The notes under the pieces were generated by a model. That model was not told the origin of the DNA. It saw only the letters and a list, made by a program, of their open reading frames with translations, and did no database searches. A DNA stretch of 64,000 nucleotides from Myroides phaeus (lineage in GTDB: Bacteria; Bacteroidota; Bacteroidia; Flavobacteriales; Flavobacteriaceae): assembly GCF_009799805.1 (NCBI RefSeq), contig NZ_CP047050.1, positions 2,060,001 through 2,124,000 on the forward strand, given 5' to 3'. Every line of letters begins with the position of its first letter. Positions within the stretch are counted from its first letter, which is position 1. Below are positions 1 to 9,443 of the stretch, piece by piece. The translations under genes were made by a program, and so were the position numbers.

Positions 1-83
1 AACTCCTGTAAGCCTTGTGTAATAAGGGATTAAGTGTTTTTTATTTTTTGGAAAAAAGGAGAATTTAGCCCCAGATAAATTAT

Positions 84-1079
84 TTACTTAGGAATATAAA
101 TCTTTTGTAGCAGCTCTTCATATTCTTTTCTAACCTCACTTGATGAGGTGATTCCGCCACCACTTTTATACACGTAGTTATCTTGTTGTTTCTCTATAAA
201 GCGAATCATCACAGCGCTGTCAATAGACTTTCCGTCGTATATACCACAAATACCTGTATAGTAGTTGCGCTCGTATGTTTCAGCCGTTTGTATGATATTA
301 ACCGTACTTTCCTTAGGCGACCCCGTAATAGAACCCGCTGGAAGTAAGCTGTTAAAAATATCGCCAATGCGCTGATGCCAATCACTCGTTAGTTCGCCAC
401 TAATTTCAGAGCTCATTTGTAGAATAGCCCCTTTAGAGGTTTCCAATCGGTCTAAATAACGAAAGCGATTTACCTTTACTTTCTTAGAAACAATGTTGAG
501 GTCGTTGCGTATTAAATCAACAATAGTGTAGTGTTCCGCTGTTTCCTTGTCATCGTTTAACAATTGCTCCGCCGCATTTGGCAAGTCGGCTTTAATCGTT
601 CCCTTCATAGGAAAAGAAAAGATTTTATCAGCTTTAATTTGCACAAATATTTCAGGAGAAAAGCATACAAATTGTTCGTTTACACATAATCTGTATTTTG
701 CTTTTGTACTATAAAATACCTCTTGCAATGTTCCCTTTAGGGCAATTGGAGTCTGAATTGTCAGGTTAGTTAAGTATGAATTACCAATTTGAAGTTGGTC
801 GTGTACATAGTCAAATTGCTCTTTATATGCCTCAAAAGAAAGCGGATTAGCTTCTAATGCCACAGTAGAAGTTGGGGTGTTTATATCGGCATTACTAACC
901 CCGTTAAAGTCAAAAAGCACCTCGTTTGCACTGATGTCCTCCAATGGTTTTACCAAGCCGTGATTACCGTCAAAACTCAGGATAAATAGAAAAGGTTTTC
1001 TATCAGATCCAAGTGTATTCATTTGTGAGATAATCGTATCTTTGAGCGGCATAATAATCAAGTCAAATTTAAAATTCAA
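84..1079 (-). CDS. pabB: Aminodeoxychorismate synthase component I
   Basis: The product converts chorismate plus PabA-derived ammonia to 4-amino-4-deoxychorismate for folate synthesis. The chorismate-binding domain fills the 331 residues. It shows FPMKGT, where Lys occupies the place typical of PabB (TrpE has Ala), then VDLIRNDL and GSITGSPKEST near the C-terminal third. The length matches the short PabB form that lacks most of the N-terminal half. The gene is divergent from pabA with about 16 bp between starts, so the two share a control region. An internal ATG nine codons in (1052) is an alternative start. The family call is firm; the exact start is not. Confidence 0.9.
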   Translation of the reverse strand: MNFKFDLIIMPLKDTIISQMNTLGSDRKPFLFILSFDGNHGLVKPLEDISANEVLFDFNGVSNADINTPTSTVALEANPLSFEAYKEQFDYVHDQLQIGNSYLTNLTIQTPIALKGTLQEVFYSTKAKYRLCVNEQFVCFSPEIFVQIKADKIFSFPMKGTIKADLPNAAEQLLNDDKETAEHYTIVDLIRNDLNIVSKKVKVNRFRYLDRLETSKGAILQMSSEISGELTSDWHQRIGDIFNSLLPAGSITGSPKESTVNIIQTAETYERNYYTGICGIYDGKSIDSAVMIRFIEKQQDNYVYKSGGGITSSSEVRKEYEELLQKIYIPK

Positions 1080-1095
1080 AAGTACAAAATTGTTT

Positions 1096-1701
1096 ATGAG
1101 TCAGCCCAAACAAATTGTAATAATAGACAACCACGATTCGTTTACGTACAATTTATACCAACTATTTGACGAAAATCCTCATTGTCAAATAACTGTTTTA
1201 AAAAATGACGAAGTTACCTTAGAACAGTTAGACACTTTTGACAAGATTGTGCTATCACCAGGACCTGATGTTCCTCGTTCCTATCCCATCTTATTTGACA
1301 TTATTACGCGTTTTAAAGGCGTTAAACCCATACTTGGGGTTTGCCTTGGTCACCAAACTATTGGGGAGTATTTTGGGGCTACTTTAGTTAATCTACCTTT
1401 GGTTTATCACGGAAAACAAAGCAAACTGACTTTGCAAACAGAGGAGGTGTTGTTTCAACAGCTAACATCGCCTATTGTAGTTGGACTATACCATTCTTGG
1501 GCGTTAGACAAAGAGACAATTGCGGATCCGCTTGTGGTAACTGCCTTAAGTGCAGAGGGTGTGGTAATGGGAATTGCACATCGAGAGTATGATATCAAAG
1601 GAATTCAGTTTCACCCTGAGTCGTTTATGACAGAACAAGGGCGAGAAATGATAAATAATTGGATTGAGGAGGTAGATTTACCAAATACTGAAAAAGTATA
1701 G
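1096..1701 (+). CDS. pabA: Aminodeoxychorismate/anthranilate synthase component II (glutamine amidotransferase)
   Basis: This class I glutamine amidotransferase supplies ammonia to PabB. It begins with the typical IIDNHDSFTYNL stretch. The nucleophile Cys lies in GVCLGHQ and the His-Glu pair in GIQFHPES. I chose the ATG at 1096 (about 201 residues, usual family length). A longer reading from 1042 would add 18 residues not seen in the family and would overlap the divergent pabB start. TrpG is an alternative, but adjacency to pabB and the absence of trp genes favour PabA. Confidence 0.9.
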   Translation: MSQPKQIVIIDNHDSFTYNLYQLFDENPHCQITVLKNDEVTLEQLDTFDKIVLSPGPDVPRSYPILFDIITRFKGVKPILGVCLGHQTIGEYFGATLVNLPLVYHGKQSKLTLQTEEVLFQQLTSPIVVGLYHSWALDKETIADPLVVTALSAEGVVMGIAHREYDIKGIQFHPESFMTEQGREMINNWIEEVDLPNTEKV

Positions 1702-1817
1702 ATTTAAAATACATATCTCCGATAAAAGGAAGGTTGTAAAAAGTAATGACATAAATTTTAACACGAAAATACGTCAAGTTGGAAATGGGACTTTTTATCT
1801 GTTTTCTGCGATTGTCT

Positions 1818-1825
1818 TATCTTTG
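1818..1825 (+). promoter_or_regulatory. Candidate -7 element TATCTTTG upstream of the MFS exporter
   Basis: TATCTTTG matches the Bacteroidota -7 consensus TAnnTTTG. A convincing upstream TTG is missing; only a T-run lies at the right distance. Transcription from here would give a leader of about 150 nt before the exporter. That leader includes the inverted repeat GACCT-N8-AGGTC at 1893-1910, which could be a regulator site. Confidence 0.4.
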
Positions 1826-1981
1826 CAATCGAGTGATAAACAAAGGAAAACAGAGGTGTTGTTTACTTTGTACGTTTTTGTTTTTCTGTGTTGACCTGAC
1901 TTAATAGGTCTGTTTATTTGTTGCCTAAACAAGTAGGGTATTACTCGTAAATTGTTATAAACCGGAAAAGAGAATTAAGAT

Positions 1982-3409
1982 ATGGAGGCAGGAGTTATAA
2001 AAGATCCGAGAATACAAAAATATTTACCGTGGTTAGGTGCTTTGGCAATTTTTATGCAAGCATTAGACGGTACAATTCTAAATACAGGACTACCTTCCAT
2101 TGCCAAGAGTTTAGGCGAGTCGCCATTGGAAATGCAGAGTGTTATTGTGTCCTACACGCTTACAGTTGCCTTGCTGATACCGCTGAGTGGTTGGCTGGCA
2201 GATAGGTTTGGAACCAAGCGCATTTTCATTTTAGCCGTAACCTTGTTTACTTTAGGTTCGTTGTTTTGTTCGCTTTCACGCAATTTAGACGAATTGATTA
2301 TGTCGCGAATATTTCAAGCCATAGGCGGTTCGATGATGGTGCCAGTAGCGCGATTAACACTGATATACGCTTATCCGAAAGATCAATTGCTAAAAGTGAT
2401 AAACTTTATTACCATTCCCGCTTTAGTCGGACCGATGTTAGGACCTACAGCAGGGGGATTTTTAGTAGAGAAGTTGTCGTGGCATTGGATTTTCCTTATC
2501 AATTTACCCGTTGGAATTATCGCTGTTATTGTAGCGCGATCAATTATTCCAAACTTCACCAACAAAGTAGGAAAGTTTGATTTGTGGGGATGGGTGATGT
2601 TGAGTGGGGGATTGACTGCATTAACTTTGGTAATTGAAAGATGGAATGCACCAGAGATGTCTGTGGTTAAGTTACTATTCTTATTTGCTTTGGCAATCAG
2701 CTTTATCATCGGTTATATATACCACGCCAGACGTGCAATAGCACCAATTATTGCGTTGAGTTTGTTTAAAATTACCACGTTGAGAGTAGGTTTAGTAGGT
2801 AACTTGATAACGCGTTTTGGAATAGGAGGAATGCCGTTAATGGTGCCACTATTATTACAAGTAGGCTATGGATATTCTGCTTTTTACGCAGGATTAATGA
2901 TGATTCCGCAAGCGTTGTCAAACCTTATCTCCCGTAATTTTGTAGTGCCAATTGTAAAGCGATTTGGCTATAGAAGAACCTTGGTAACCAATACGATTTG
3001 CCTTGGACTATTGATATCGGTGTTTTTCTTTATTACGAAGAACACGCCATTTTGGGTAATCATTATACTAATGGCGTTGAATGGTGCTTTTAACGCCGTT
3101 CAATTTACCTCAATGAACACGATATCACTGGCAGATTTGGACAATGAAACCTCAAGTGAAGGAAATAGCTTGCTATCTGTAACCCAACAATTGGCAATTA
3201 GCTTGGGAATTTCGTTATCTGCTATGTTCTTGATGATATTTCAAAACAGTGGCGTGGGGAATGCAGGAGATGGAATTGCCGTATTTAGATACACGTTTTT
3301 AGTTATGGGATTATTGACAGTATTGTCAAGTTTAATCTTCTTACAACTGAGTAGTACATCAGGAGCGAACTTATCAGGAAAGCGTGAGTATAAAAGAGAT
3401 GAGCAGTAA
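1982..3409 (+). CDS. mdtD: MFS drug exporter, DHA2 (EmrB/QacA, MdtD-like) family
   Basis: This is a proton-coupled multidrug exporter with about 14 predicted membrane segments over 475 residues. It carries the MFS motif A region GWLADRFGTKR after helix 2 and the DHA2 motif C region near GPMLGPTAGG. The N-terminal FMQALDGTILNTGLPSIA and the loop SGWLADRFG closely resemble E. coli MdtD, so I use that symbol as homology only. No MdtABC-type RND genes are adjacent, so a role in a tripartite system is not supported. The gene stands alone and is followed directly by a strong hairpin terminator. The substrate is unknown. Confidence 0.85.
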   Translation: MEAGVIKDPRIQKYLPWLGALAIFMQALDGTILNTGLPSIAKSLGESPLEMQSVIVSYTLTVALLIPLSGWLADRFGTKRIFILAVTLFTLGSLFCSLSRNLDELIMSRIFQAIGGSMMVPVARLTLIYAYPKDQLLKVINFITIPALVGPMLGPTAGGFLVEKLSWHWIFLINLPVGIIAVIVARSIIPNFTNKVGKFDLWGWVMLSGGLTALTLVIERWNAPEMSVVKLLFLFALAISFIIGYIYHARRAIAPIIALSLFKITTLRVGLVGNLITRFGIGGMPLMVPLLLQVGYGYSAFYAGLMMIPQALSNLISRNFVVPIVKRFGYRRTLVTNTICLGLLISVFFFITKNTPFWVIIILMALNGAFNAVQFTSMNTISLADLDNETSSEGNSLLSVTQQLAISLGISLSAMFLMIFQNSGVGNAGDGIAVFRYTFLVMGLLTVLSSLIFLQLSSTSGANLSGKREYKRDEQ

Positions 3410-3431
3410 TTTGCTCCTTGTTATATAAGAC

Positions 3432-3467
3432 AAAGGGAATATGCATTGGTTGTATATTCCCTTTTTT
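3432..3467 (+). terminator. Rho-independent terminator after the MFS exporter
   Basis: An 11-bp perfect stem (AAAGGGAATAT / ATATTCCCTTT) with an 11-nt loop is followed by a T-run. The A-rich 5' arm could also serve the convergent GNAT gene. Confidence 0.85.
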
Positions 3468-3531
3468 AATGCTTGTATTTTTAGCAAGGAAGATACGTAT
3501 TCAACCTGTCCACCTTGGTGTTATTTTGCGA

Positions 3532-4020
3532 TTAAAGTTGTTTCTCAAAGCAATTAAATAGTCCTTTTGAGAAAGTTACCGTACCAGCAAAGCGGTAGTT
3601 TTTCTTTGTGTACACTGCATTTGCCGTTGGATTCTTAGCATACGTATCAAAGCGAATACTATTGTAGTGTTGTTGCTTAGCGTATTGCTCTACAAAAGCG
3701 AGCATTTTAGACGAGATACCCTTTCCTTGTTGCGATGGACACACAAAAAGTCTGTGCATCACTAAGAAAGGAGGGGCGTATTGCCATTGTACATCATCGT
3801 ATTCCGAATCGCATAACTCATTCAAAACCATATAAGCAATAAGCTTATCCTGTTCGAAATACGCAAACGCCTGTTTGTTCAGTATGTCGTTGGCAAGTAT
3901 TTCTGGTGTAGGATATTCTTCATCCCATTGATCAATACCCTGCTCAATCATATGTTTTTTTACCGCTTGAAGTACAGTTACCGCCTGAGGCAAGTCGGCA
4001 GAAGTAAGAAGGCGAATCAT
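3532..4020 (-). CDS. GNAT-family N-acetyltransferase
   Basis: This is a 162-residue single GNAT domain. The acetyl-CoA binding loop appears as CPSQQGKGISSKML near residue 95. The conserved C-terminal strand region NPTANAVYTKKNYRFAG follows. The start MIRLLTSADLPQ is a typical GNAT N-terminus. The substrate cannot be inferred. The gene is convergent with the exporter and is followed upstream by a long AT-rich gap, so it looks monocistronic. Confidence 0.8.
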   Translation of the reverse strand: MIRLLTSADLPQAVTVLQAVKKHMIEQGIDQWDEEYPTPEILANDILNKQAFAYFEQDKLIAYMVLNELCDSEYDDVQWQYAPPFLVMHRLFVCPSQQGKGISSKMLAFVEQYAKQQHYNSIRFDTYAKNPTANAVYTKKNYRFAGTVTFSKGLFNCFEKQL

Positions 4021-4859
4021 ATTATTTACGATTTTAAAATAGTATTACAATAACTTAAAAAATAGGAGAACACACAATGTTTTTTACTCTTTTTGAGCAT
4101 CGAAACAATTGTTGTGTTTTTTATAAGAGAGATTGCTTTTAATAAGGGGGTATTGTTAAAAAAAATATAGATAATATAGAATTTGGCAAATATTTGATTT
4201 TTATAATTGTGTTAAGATAAGAGATAAGACAGTTTTATTATTTTAAAGAAGTTCTTAAGATAAAAAAGTGTTGATAGAAATGTGAAATTAGGCAAAGACA
4301 TTTCGTTTTATTTTTATTATTTGTTGTAACTTATTGGTATGTAAATGAATAGCTTTTATTGTTGGTTATTTATGAGTATTTATAGCGCAATTGTTAGGTA
4401 TAATTTACCGCAATAATGGTGTTATAAGTAGGTATTAGTAGAAAAAAAACTAAAAAGAGGTGAAGCGATATGTTAAATAACTTAGATTAAAAATAAATAG
4501 AGTTTAAAGCATCTTGGAGAGGCATTTTTACTATATAAAAAAAGAGTTTGGCACGATTATTTATTAAATGCTAAATGATAGAATCGATGTGTAGTTATTT
4601 ATATTGGTTCTATAAATTAAAATTGTCCAAAATATTACTTAAAACACGCATTGTTTGTTAAAAATATTTGATAGTTTTATTTATGGAAAGTATTCTATTA
4701 CTCTTTTTCTAATTTTTGGTATTAAAAAGTTAAAAGTGTTGAGTCTTTAAAAGTTGTGATAATTATCATTTTTTTTGACCTTTTTACACTGTACCTTTAT
4801 AACTTCGAATTATAGAAAGATAAAATTAAAGCATTTATTTATTTTAAACAGTTATCAAA
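4021..4859. other. Long AT-rich intergenic region before sdhC
   Basis: About 840 bp without a credible ORF, very rich in A/T with many homopolymer runs. I see no RNA gene fold I recognise. The only structured part is the last 110 bp, which holds a 12-bp palindrome and promoter-like elements for sdhC (listed separately). Confidence 0.6.
4757..4803 (+). promoter_or_regulatory. Candidate sdh promoter with adjacent palindrome
   Basis: The palindrome TGATAATTATCA (4757-4768) sits just upstream of TTGACC (4775). This is followed after 17 bp by TATAAC (4798), and an overlapping TACCTTTA resembles the TAnnTTTG -7 box. The TTG-to-TACCTTTA spacing (14 bp) is short for the Bacteroidota consensus, so which element is used is uncertain. 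The palindrome resembles Fur half-sites but is three bases shorter than a 7-1-7 box. Confidence 0.35.
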
Positions 4860-5510
4860 ATGAACACACTCTCACGTAAGATTGTAATGGCTGCGACAGG
4901 ATTATTTTTGTGTTTTTTCCTACTAATCCATTGTTTAGGGAATACACAATTATTTTTAGAGCCAGAAGAGGCAAGATTAAGCTTCAATGCTTATTCTCAT
5001 TTTTTAACAGGAAATCCATTAGTTAAGGCTGTTTCCTATATTCTTTACTTGTCTATTATTGGACACGCAGTATATGCGTTGATAATAACAATGAAAAATA
5101 AGGCAGCAGGTGGATCGTATAAAAAGGATAATAGAGGTAGAGCAAGTAAATGGTACAGCAGAAGTATGGGTGTACTTGGATCAATTGTTCTTATTTTCCT
5201 TGTAATGCACTTTGCAAACTTTTGGTATGTATACAAATTTGGATCTATCACGCTTGACGCAAACGGAAACAAAGATTTATACGAAGTTGTTAGAGTTGCA
5301 TTCCAACAATTATGGTTGGTTGTACTTTATGTAATCGCAATGATTGCATTGTGCTATCACTTAATTCACGGAATTACAAGTGGAATTAGAACTCTTGGAT
5401 TATTCCACCCTAAGTATGTACGTTGGGTTAACGTATTCGGTATTATTTATTCTATCGTAATATGTGCAGGTTTTGCCTTAATGCCAATTTATATTTATTT
5501 AACTAATTAA
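4860..5510 (+). CDS. sdhC: Succinate dehydrogenase cytochrome b558 subunit
   Basis: This is the membrane anchor and haem-binding subunit of complex II (succinate:quinone oxidoreductase). The 216 residues form about five membrane helices, with several helix-embedded histidines (for example LLIHCLGN near residue 25, GHAVYA near 65, VMHFANFW near 120 and CYHLIHG near 165). These fit di-haem b558 binding. It is the B-type, single-subunit anchor usual in Bacteroidota. The sdhA ATG follows after 12 bp, so the two are co-transcribed. Confidence 0.92.
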   Translation: MNTLSRKIVMAATGLFLCFFLLIHCLGNTQLFLEPEEARLSFNAYSHFLTGNPLVKAVSYILYLSIIGHAVYALIITMKNKAAGGSYKKDNRGRASKWYSRSMGVLGSIVLIFLVMHFANFWYVYKFGSITLDANGNKDLYEVVRVAFQQLWLVVLYVIAMIALCYHLIHGITSGIRTLGLFHPKYVRWVNVFGIIYSIVICAGFALMPIYIYLTN

Positions 5511-5522
5511 TACGTTGTTGTG

Positions 5523-7442
5523 ATGAAATTAGATGCAAAAATACCTCAAGGTCCATTAGAAGATAAATGGGCAAACTATAAAAAAACTGCTCGTTTGGTA
5601 AACCCAGCGAATAGAAAAAAATTAGATGTTATTGTAATTGGAACTGGTTTAGCAGGTAGTTCTGTTGCGGCATCTTTAGGTGAAATGGGATATAATGTTA
5701 AGTCATTCTGTTTCCAAGATACTCCTCGTCGTGCGCACTCTGTTGCAGCTCAAGGTGGGGTGAATGCTGCTAAAAACTACAAAAACGACGGTGATAGTGT
5801 TTACCGTATGTTTATGGATACATTAAAAGGAGGAGATTTTAGAGCTCGTGAAGCAAACGTATATCGTTTAGCAGAGTGTTCTCTAAACTTAATAGACCAA
5901 TCTGTAGCACAAGGGGTTCCTTTTGGTAGAGAATATGGTGGATATTTAAATAATAGATCGTTCGGTGGAGTACAGGTAAGTAGAACGTTCTATGCACGTG
6001 GACAAACGGGACAACAATTACTTTTAGGTACTTATCAAGCGTTAATGCGCCAAGTAAATAAAAAATCAGTAGAGTTATTCACATCTCACGAAATGCTTGA
6101 CTTAGTTGTTATTGACGGAAAAGCAAGAGGAGTTGTAGTACGTAACTTAGAAACTGGTGAAATTGAAAAACACGCAGCGCACGCTGTAGTATTAGCTACT
6201 GGAGGATTTGGTAAAATTTACTACTTATCTACTTTAGCAATGGGATGTAATGGTTCTGCAATCTGGAGAGCACACAAAAAAGGAGCTTTCTTTGCTTCTC
6301 CAAGTTGGACTCAGATTCACCCTACATCACTTCCTCAATCAGGAGATTATCAGTCTAAGTTAACGTTGATGTCTGAGTCATTACGTAATGATGGTCGTAT
6401 TTGGGTTCCTAAAAAACTTGATGAGACAAGAGTTGCTAATGATATTCCAGAAGAAGAAAGAGATTACTACTTAGAGCGTCGTTACCCTGCATTCGGAAAC
6501 TTAGCACCTCGTGATATTTCATCTCGTGCTGCAAAAGAAAGAATTGATGCTGGATACGGAGTAGGTGCTTTGAAAAATGCAGTTTACTTAGATTTCTCTA
6601 AAGCAATTAGAGAACAAGGGCAAGAGAAAATTGCTGAGAAATACGGTAACTTGTTCAGAATGTACGAAAAGATTACAGGTATCAACGCGTACAAAGAACC
6701 AATGATGATTTCTCCAGCTGCCCACTTCTCAATGGGTGGATTATGGGTAGATTATGAATTGATGACTACTATTCCTGGATTATTCGCTTTAGGAGAAGCA
6801 AACTTTGCGGATCACGGAGCAAATAGATTAGGTGCTAACTCTTTATTACAGGCTTCTGTAGATGGATATTTTATTGCTCCTTATACGATTGCTAACTATT
6901 TAGCAGATCAAATTAGAGTAGGAAAAATTTCAACAGATCACCCTGAGTTTGATAAAGTGGTTAAAGAATCACAAGATAAACTGGAAGGTTTATTAAAAAT
7001 TAAAGGTGACAAGTCGGTAGATTACTACCACAAAAAACTTGGAAAATTGTTGTACGATTACTGTGGTTTAGCAAGAACTGCAGAAGGATTAACATTTGCG
7101 ATTGAAGAGATCAAGAAATTAAGAGAGGAATTCTACAAAAATGTAAACGTTCCTGGAGAAAATGATACAATGAATGCTGAGTTAGAGAAAGCAGGAAGAG
7201 TAGCAGATTATCTTGAAATCGGTGTATTGATGTGTTATGATGCTTTAACAAGAAATGAGTCTTGTGGAGCTCACTTTAGAGAAGAGTTTCAAACAGAAGA
7301 TGGAGAGGCAAAACGTAATGATGAAGAGTTCCAGTTTATTTCCGCTTGGGAATGGGCAGGTTCACTTGACAAAGAGCCAATCTTGAACAAAGAAGAATTG
7401 AAATTTGAATTCGTACAACCAACTATCCGTAGTTATAAATAA
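5523..7442 (+). CDS. sdhA: Succinate dehydrogenase/fumarate reductase flavoprotein subunit
   Basis: This is the catalytic FAD subunit of complex II. The dinucleotide fold GTGLAG is at about residues 40-45. The covalent-FAD histidine lies in [14 protein letters not shown] (His72). Substrate-site segments IHPTSLP and [10 protein letters not shown] follow. The C-terminal capping and helical domains are intact, giving the 639 residues usual for the Bacteroidota B-type enzyme. I chose the ATG at 5523; a GTG directly in front (5520) would add only one residue. Confidence 0.95.
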   Translation: MKLDAKIPQGPLEDKWANYKKTARLVNPANRKKLDVIVIGTGLAGSSVAASLGEMGYNVKSFCFQDTPRRAHSVAAQGGVNAAKNYKNDGDSVYRMFMDTLKGGDFRAREANVYRLAECSLNLIDQSVAQGVPFGREYGGYLNNRSFGGVQVSRTFYARGQTGQQLLLGTYQALMRQVNKKSVELFTSHEMLDLVVIDGKARGVVVRNLETGEIEKHAAHAVVLATGGFGKIYYLSTLAMGCNGSAIWRAHKKGAFFASPSWTQIHPTSLPQSGDYQSKLTLMSESLRNDGRIWVPKKLDETRVANDIPEEERDYYLERRYPAFGNLAPRDISSRAAKERIDAGYGVGALKNAVYLDFSKAIREQGQEKIAEKYGNLFRMYEKITGINAYKEPMMISPAAHFSMGGLWVDYELMTTIPGLFALGEANFADHGANRLGANSLLQASVDGYFIAPYTIANYLADQIRVGKISTDHPEFDKVVKESQDKLEGLLKIKGDKSVDYYHKKLGKLLYDYCGLARTAEGLTFAIEEIKKLREEFYKNVNVPGENDTMNAELEKAGRVADYLEIGVLMCYDALTRNESCGAHFREEFQTEDGEAKRNDEEFQFISAWEWAGSLDKEPILNKEELKFEFVQPTIRSYK

Positions 7443-7452
7443 TTATTAGTCT

Positions 7453-8205
7453 ATGAAACTGCATCTTAAAATATGGAGACAAGCGGGACGCAAAGCTGAA
7501 GGTAAACTTGTAGATTATACTTTAGATAATGTGAACCCACATATGTCTTTCTTAGAAATGTTAGATACTTTAAACGAAAAGTTAATTGTAAATAAAGAAG
7601 CACCTATCGAATTTGATCACGACTGTCGTGAGGGTATTTGTGGGCAATGTGGTGTTGTAATTAATGGAAACGCACACGGACCATTAGAAAACACAACTAC
7701 TTGTCAATTACATATGCGTGAGTTTAAAGATGGTGAAACTGTAATGATTGAGCCGTTTAGAGCAAATGGATTCCCAGTGAAAAAGGATTTAAAAGTAGAT
7801 AGAAGTGCTTTTGACCGTATTATTTCTGCTGGAGGATACGTTTCTGTAAACACAGGACAAGCTCCTGAAGCAAATACAATTCCAGTATCTCACGCTACTG
7901 CTGAAGCAGCGTTTGACTCTGCGGCTTGTATCGGTTGTGGTGCTTGTGTGGCAACTTGTAAAAATGGTAGTGCGGCGTTATTTACGTCTGCTAAGATTAC
8001 ACAGTTGGCTATTCTACCTCAATCTCAAGAAGAAAGAAAAGAGAGAGCTTTAGGAATGATCGCACAAATGGACGAAGAAGGATTTGGACACTGTTCAAAT
8101 ACGGAAGCTTGTGAGGTTGAATGTCCACAAGGGATCTCAGTTCTTAACATTGCACGTATGAACTACGAGTACAACCGTGCAAGTTTATTAAAGTTTAAGA
8201 AATAA
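7453..8205 (+). CDS. sdhB: Succinate dehydrogenase/fumarate reductase iron-sulfur subunit
   Basis: This subunit carries electrons from FAD to the quinone site. The N-terminal plant-type ferredoxin domain has Cys58, Cys63, Cys66 and Cys84 for the [2Fe-2S] centre (CREGICGQC and TTTC). The C-terminal domain has CIGCGACVATC and CSNTEACEVECPQG for the [4Fe-4S] and [3Fe-4S] centres. At 250 residues it has normal length. It lies 10 bp after sdhA and 10 bp before the porin gene. Confidence 0.95.
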   Translation: MKLHLKIWRQAGRKAEGKLVDYTLDNVNPHMSFLEMLDTLNEKLIVNKEAPIEFDHDCREGICGQCGVVINGNAHGPLENTTTCQLHMREFKDGETVMIEPFRANGFPVKKDLKVDRSAFDRIISAGGYVSVNTGQAPEANTIPVSHATAEAAFDSAACIGCGACVATCKNGSAALFTSAKITQLAILPQSQEERKERALGMIAQMDEEGFGHCSNTEACEVECPQGISVLNIARMNYEYNRASLLKFKK

Positions 8206-8215
8206 AAGATTATAT

Positions 8216-9424
8216 ATGGTAAATCTATATAATACATTAAAACTTAAGGTATTGGTCGGTGCAGCAGTATGCTGTACCGCGGTATCTTTCGCTCAAAAGG
8301 TTGAAACTGATACAGTTGCCGTATTTGAGGAAAAAATTGTTTTGAATCCTGTTGACGAGAAGTTTCCTAAGTTTAAAGTAGGAGGTGTTTTTCAATCTCG
8401 TTTTTCAGCGAATTTTAAGAATAACGTTGATATTGATGGTTTACACCACAGTGATGGAAGTGGAACGCACAATACATTTGACGTTAAGAGAATGAGGGTG
8501 TCAATGGGAGTTAAAGTAACTAAGAATTTAGAGGTTACTGCTTTAGCTAACTTTGCCGACTTCAAACAAAAAGATGTAAGTACTCGTGTATTAGAGAACG
8601 CGTTTGCTAAATATACAGTAAATCGTTATTTACAGATTACAGTTGGACAGTTTAGACCATTATTTGGTATGGAGGAAACAATGCCTGTAGATGTACTTAG
8701 ATCGATTGACTATACAAACTCTTACTATACTTTTGGTAGATTAGGATGGACAAGTTTCCAGGTTGGTGCTGCGATTACAGGTAGTGTTGATTTAGGAGAT
8801 GTACCAATGAGCTACGGTTTCTCTGTAACAAATGGTAATGGTAAGAATAAAACAGATAATGACGACGGTAAAAATTACTCGAGTAGATTATTGTTTAACC
8901 TTGACAAAAAACACAACTTAAATGTTGGTGTTAGTGGAGGTATTGCAGAAGTAAATAAAGAAAAAGCGTATGCGGTAGGAGTTGAAGCAACAGCAAAACT
9001 TCCGATTACTGAGCGTTGGAGTATTGATTTCCAAACAGAAGCTAAACAAGCTACTAACCACGAGCAATATTTTAAAGCTTTAAATGCATCAAAAGTAGAA
9101 GGAGCACCAGCTTTAACTTCAACAATTGATGATTACAAAGTAAAGAGTTTTTACTTTGTGCCAAATATTAGATATGAAATAGGTGCTAAAACGTTTCACG
9201 CAATTGAGTTTGCTTGTCGTTATGAGTACTTAGATGAAAATAGTACATTAAACTCAAATGCAAGACAAACTTGGATTCCAATGCTTACTTTAGAAGTATT
9301 GAAAAACTACGGTGTTAGAATTCAAGCAGGTATGCAAATTGACAATTTCAAACACAACATTGAAAATAGTAAGACATACAATTCAAACCTTGCATTTCTT
9401 CAATTACAATGTAGATTTTTATAA
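8216..9424 (+). CDS. Outer-membrane porin, OprO/OprP-like
   Basis: The 402-residue protein starts with a signal peptide ending near VSFA-Q. Amphipathic beta-strand sequence follows throughout (VGGVFQSRFSANF, FDVKRMRVSMGVKVTKNLEVTALANF, ITVGQFRPLFGMEE), and it ends in Phe-Leu. This pattern matches the phosphate-selective porin O/P family. The name reflects family only: lying between sdhB and a dicarboxylate carrier, it more plausibly passes succinate-like anions. The short spacing (10 bp and 19 bp) places it in the sdh operon. Confidence 0.8.
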   Translation: MVNLYNTLKLKVLVGAAVCCTAVSFAQKVETDTVAVFEEKIVLNPVDEKFPKFKVGGVFQSRFSANFKNNVDIDGLHHSDGSGTHNTFDVKRMRVSMGVKVTKNLEVTALANFADFKQKDVSTRVLENAFAKYTVNRYLQITVGQFRPLFGMEETMPVDVLRSIDYTNSYYTFGRLGWTSFQVGAAITGSVDLGDVPMSYGFSVTNGNGKNKTDNDDGKNYSSRLLFNLDKKHNLNVGVSGGIAEVNKEKAYAVGVEATAKLPITERWSIDFQTEAKQATNHEQYFKALNASKVEGAPALTSTIDDYKVKSFYFVPNIRYEIGAKTFHAIEFACRYEYLDENSTLNSNARQTWIPMLTLEVLKNYGVRIQAGMQIDNFKHNIENSKTYNSNLAFLQLQCRFL

Positions 9425-9443
9425 AAGCTAAATATAATTAGCG

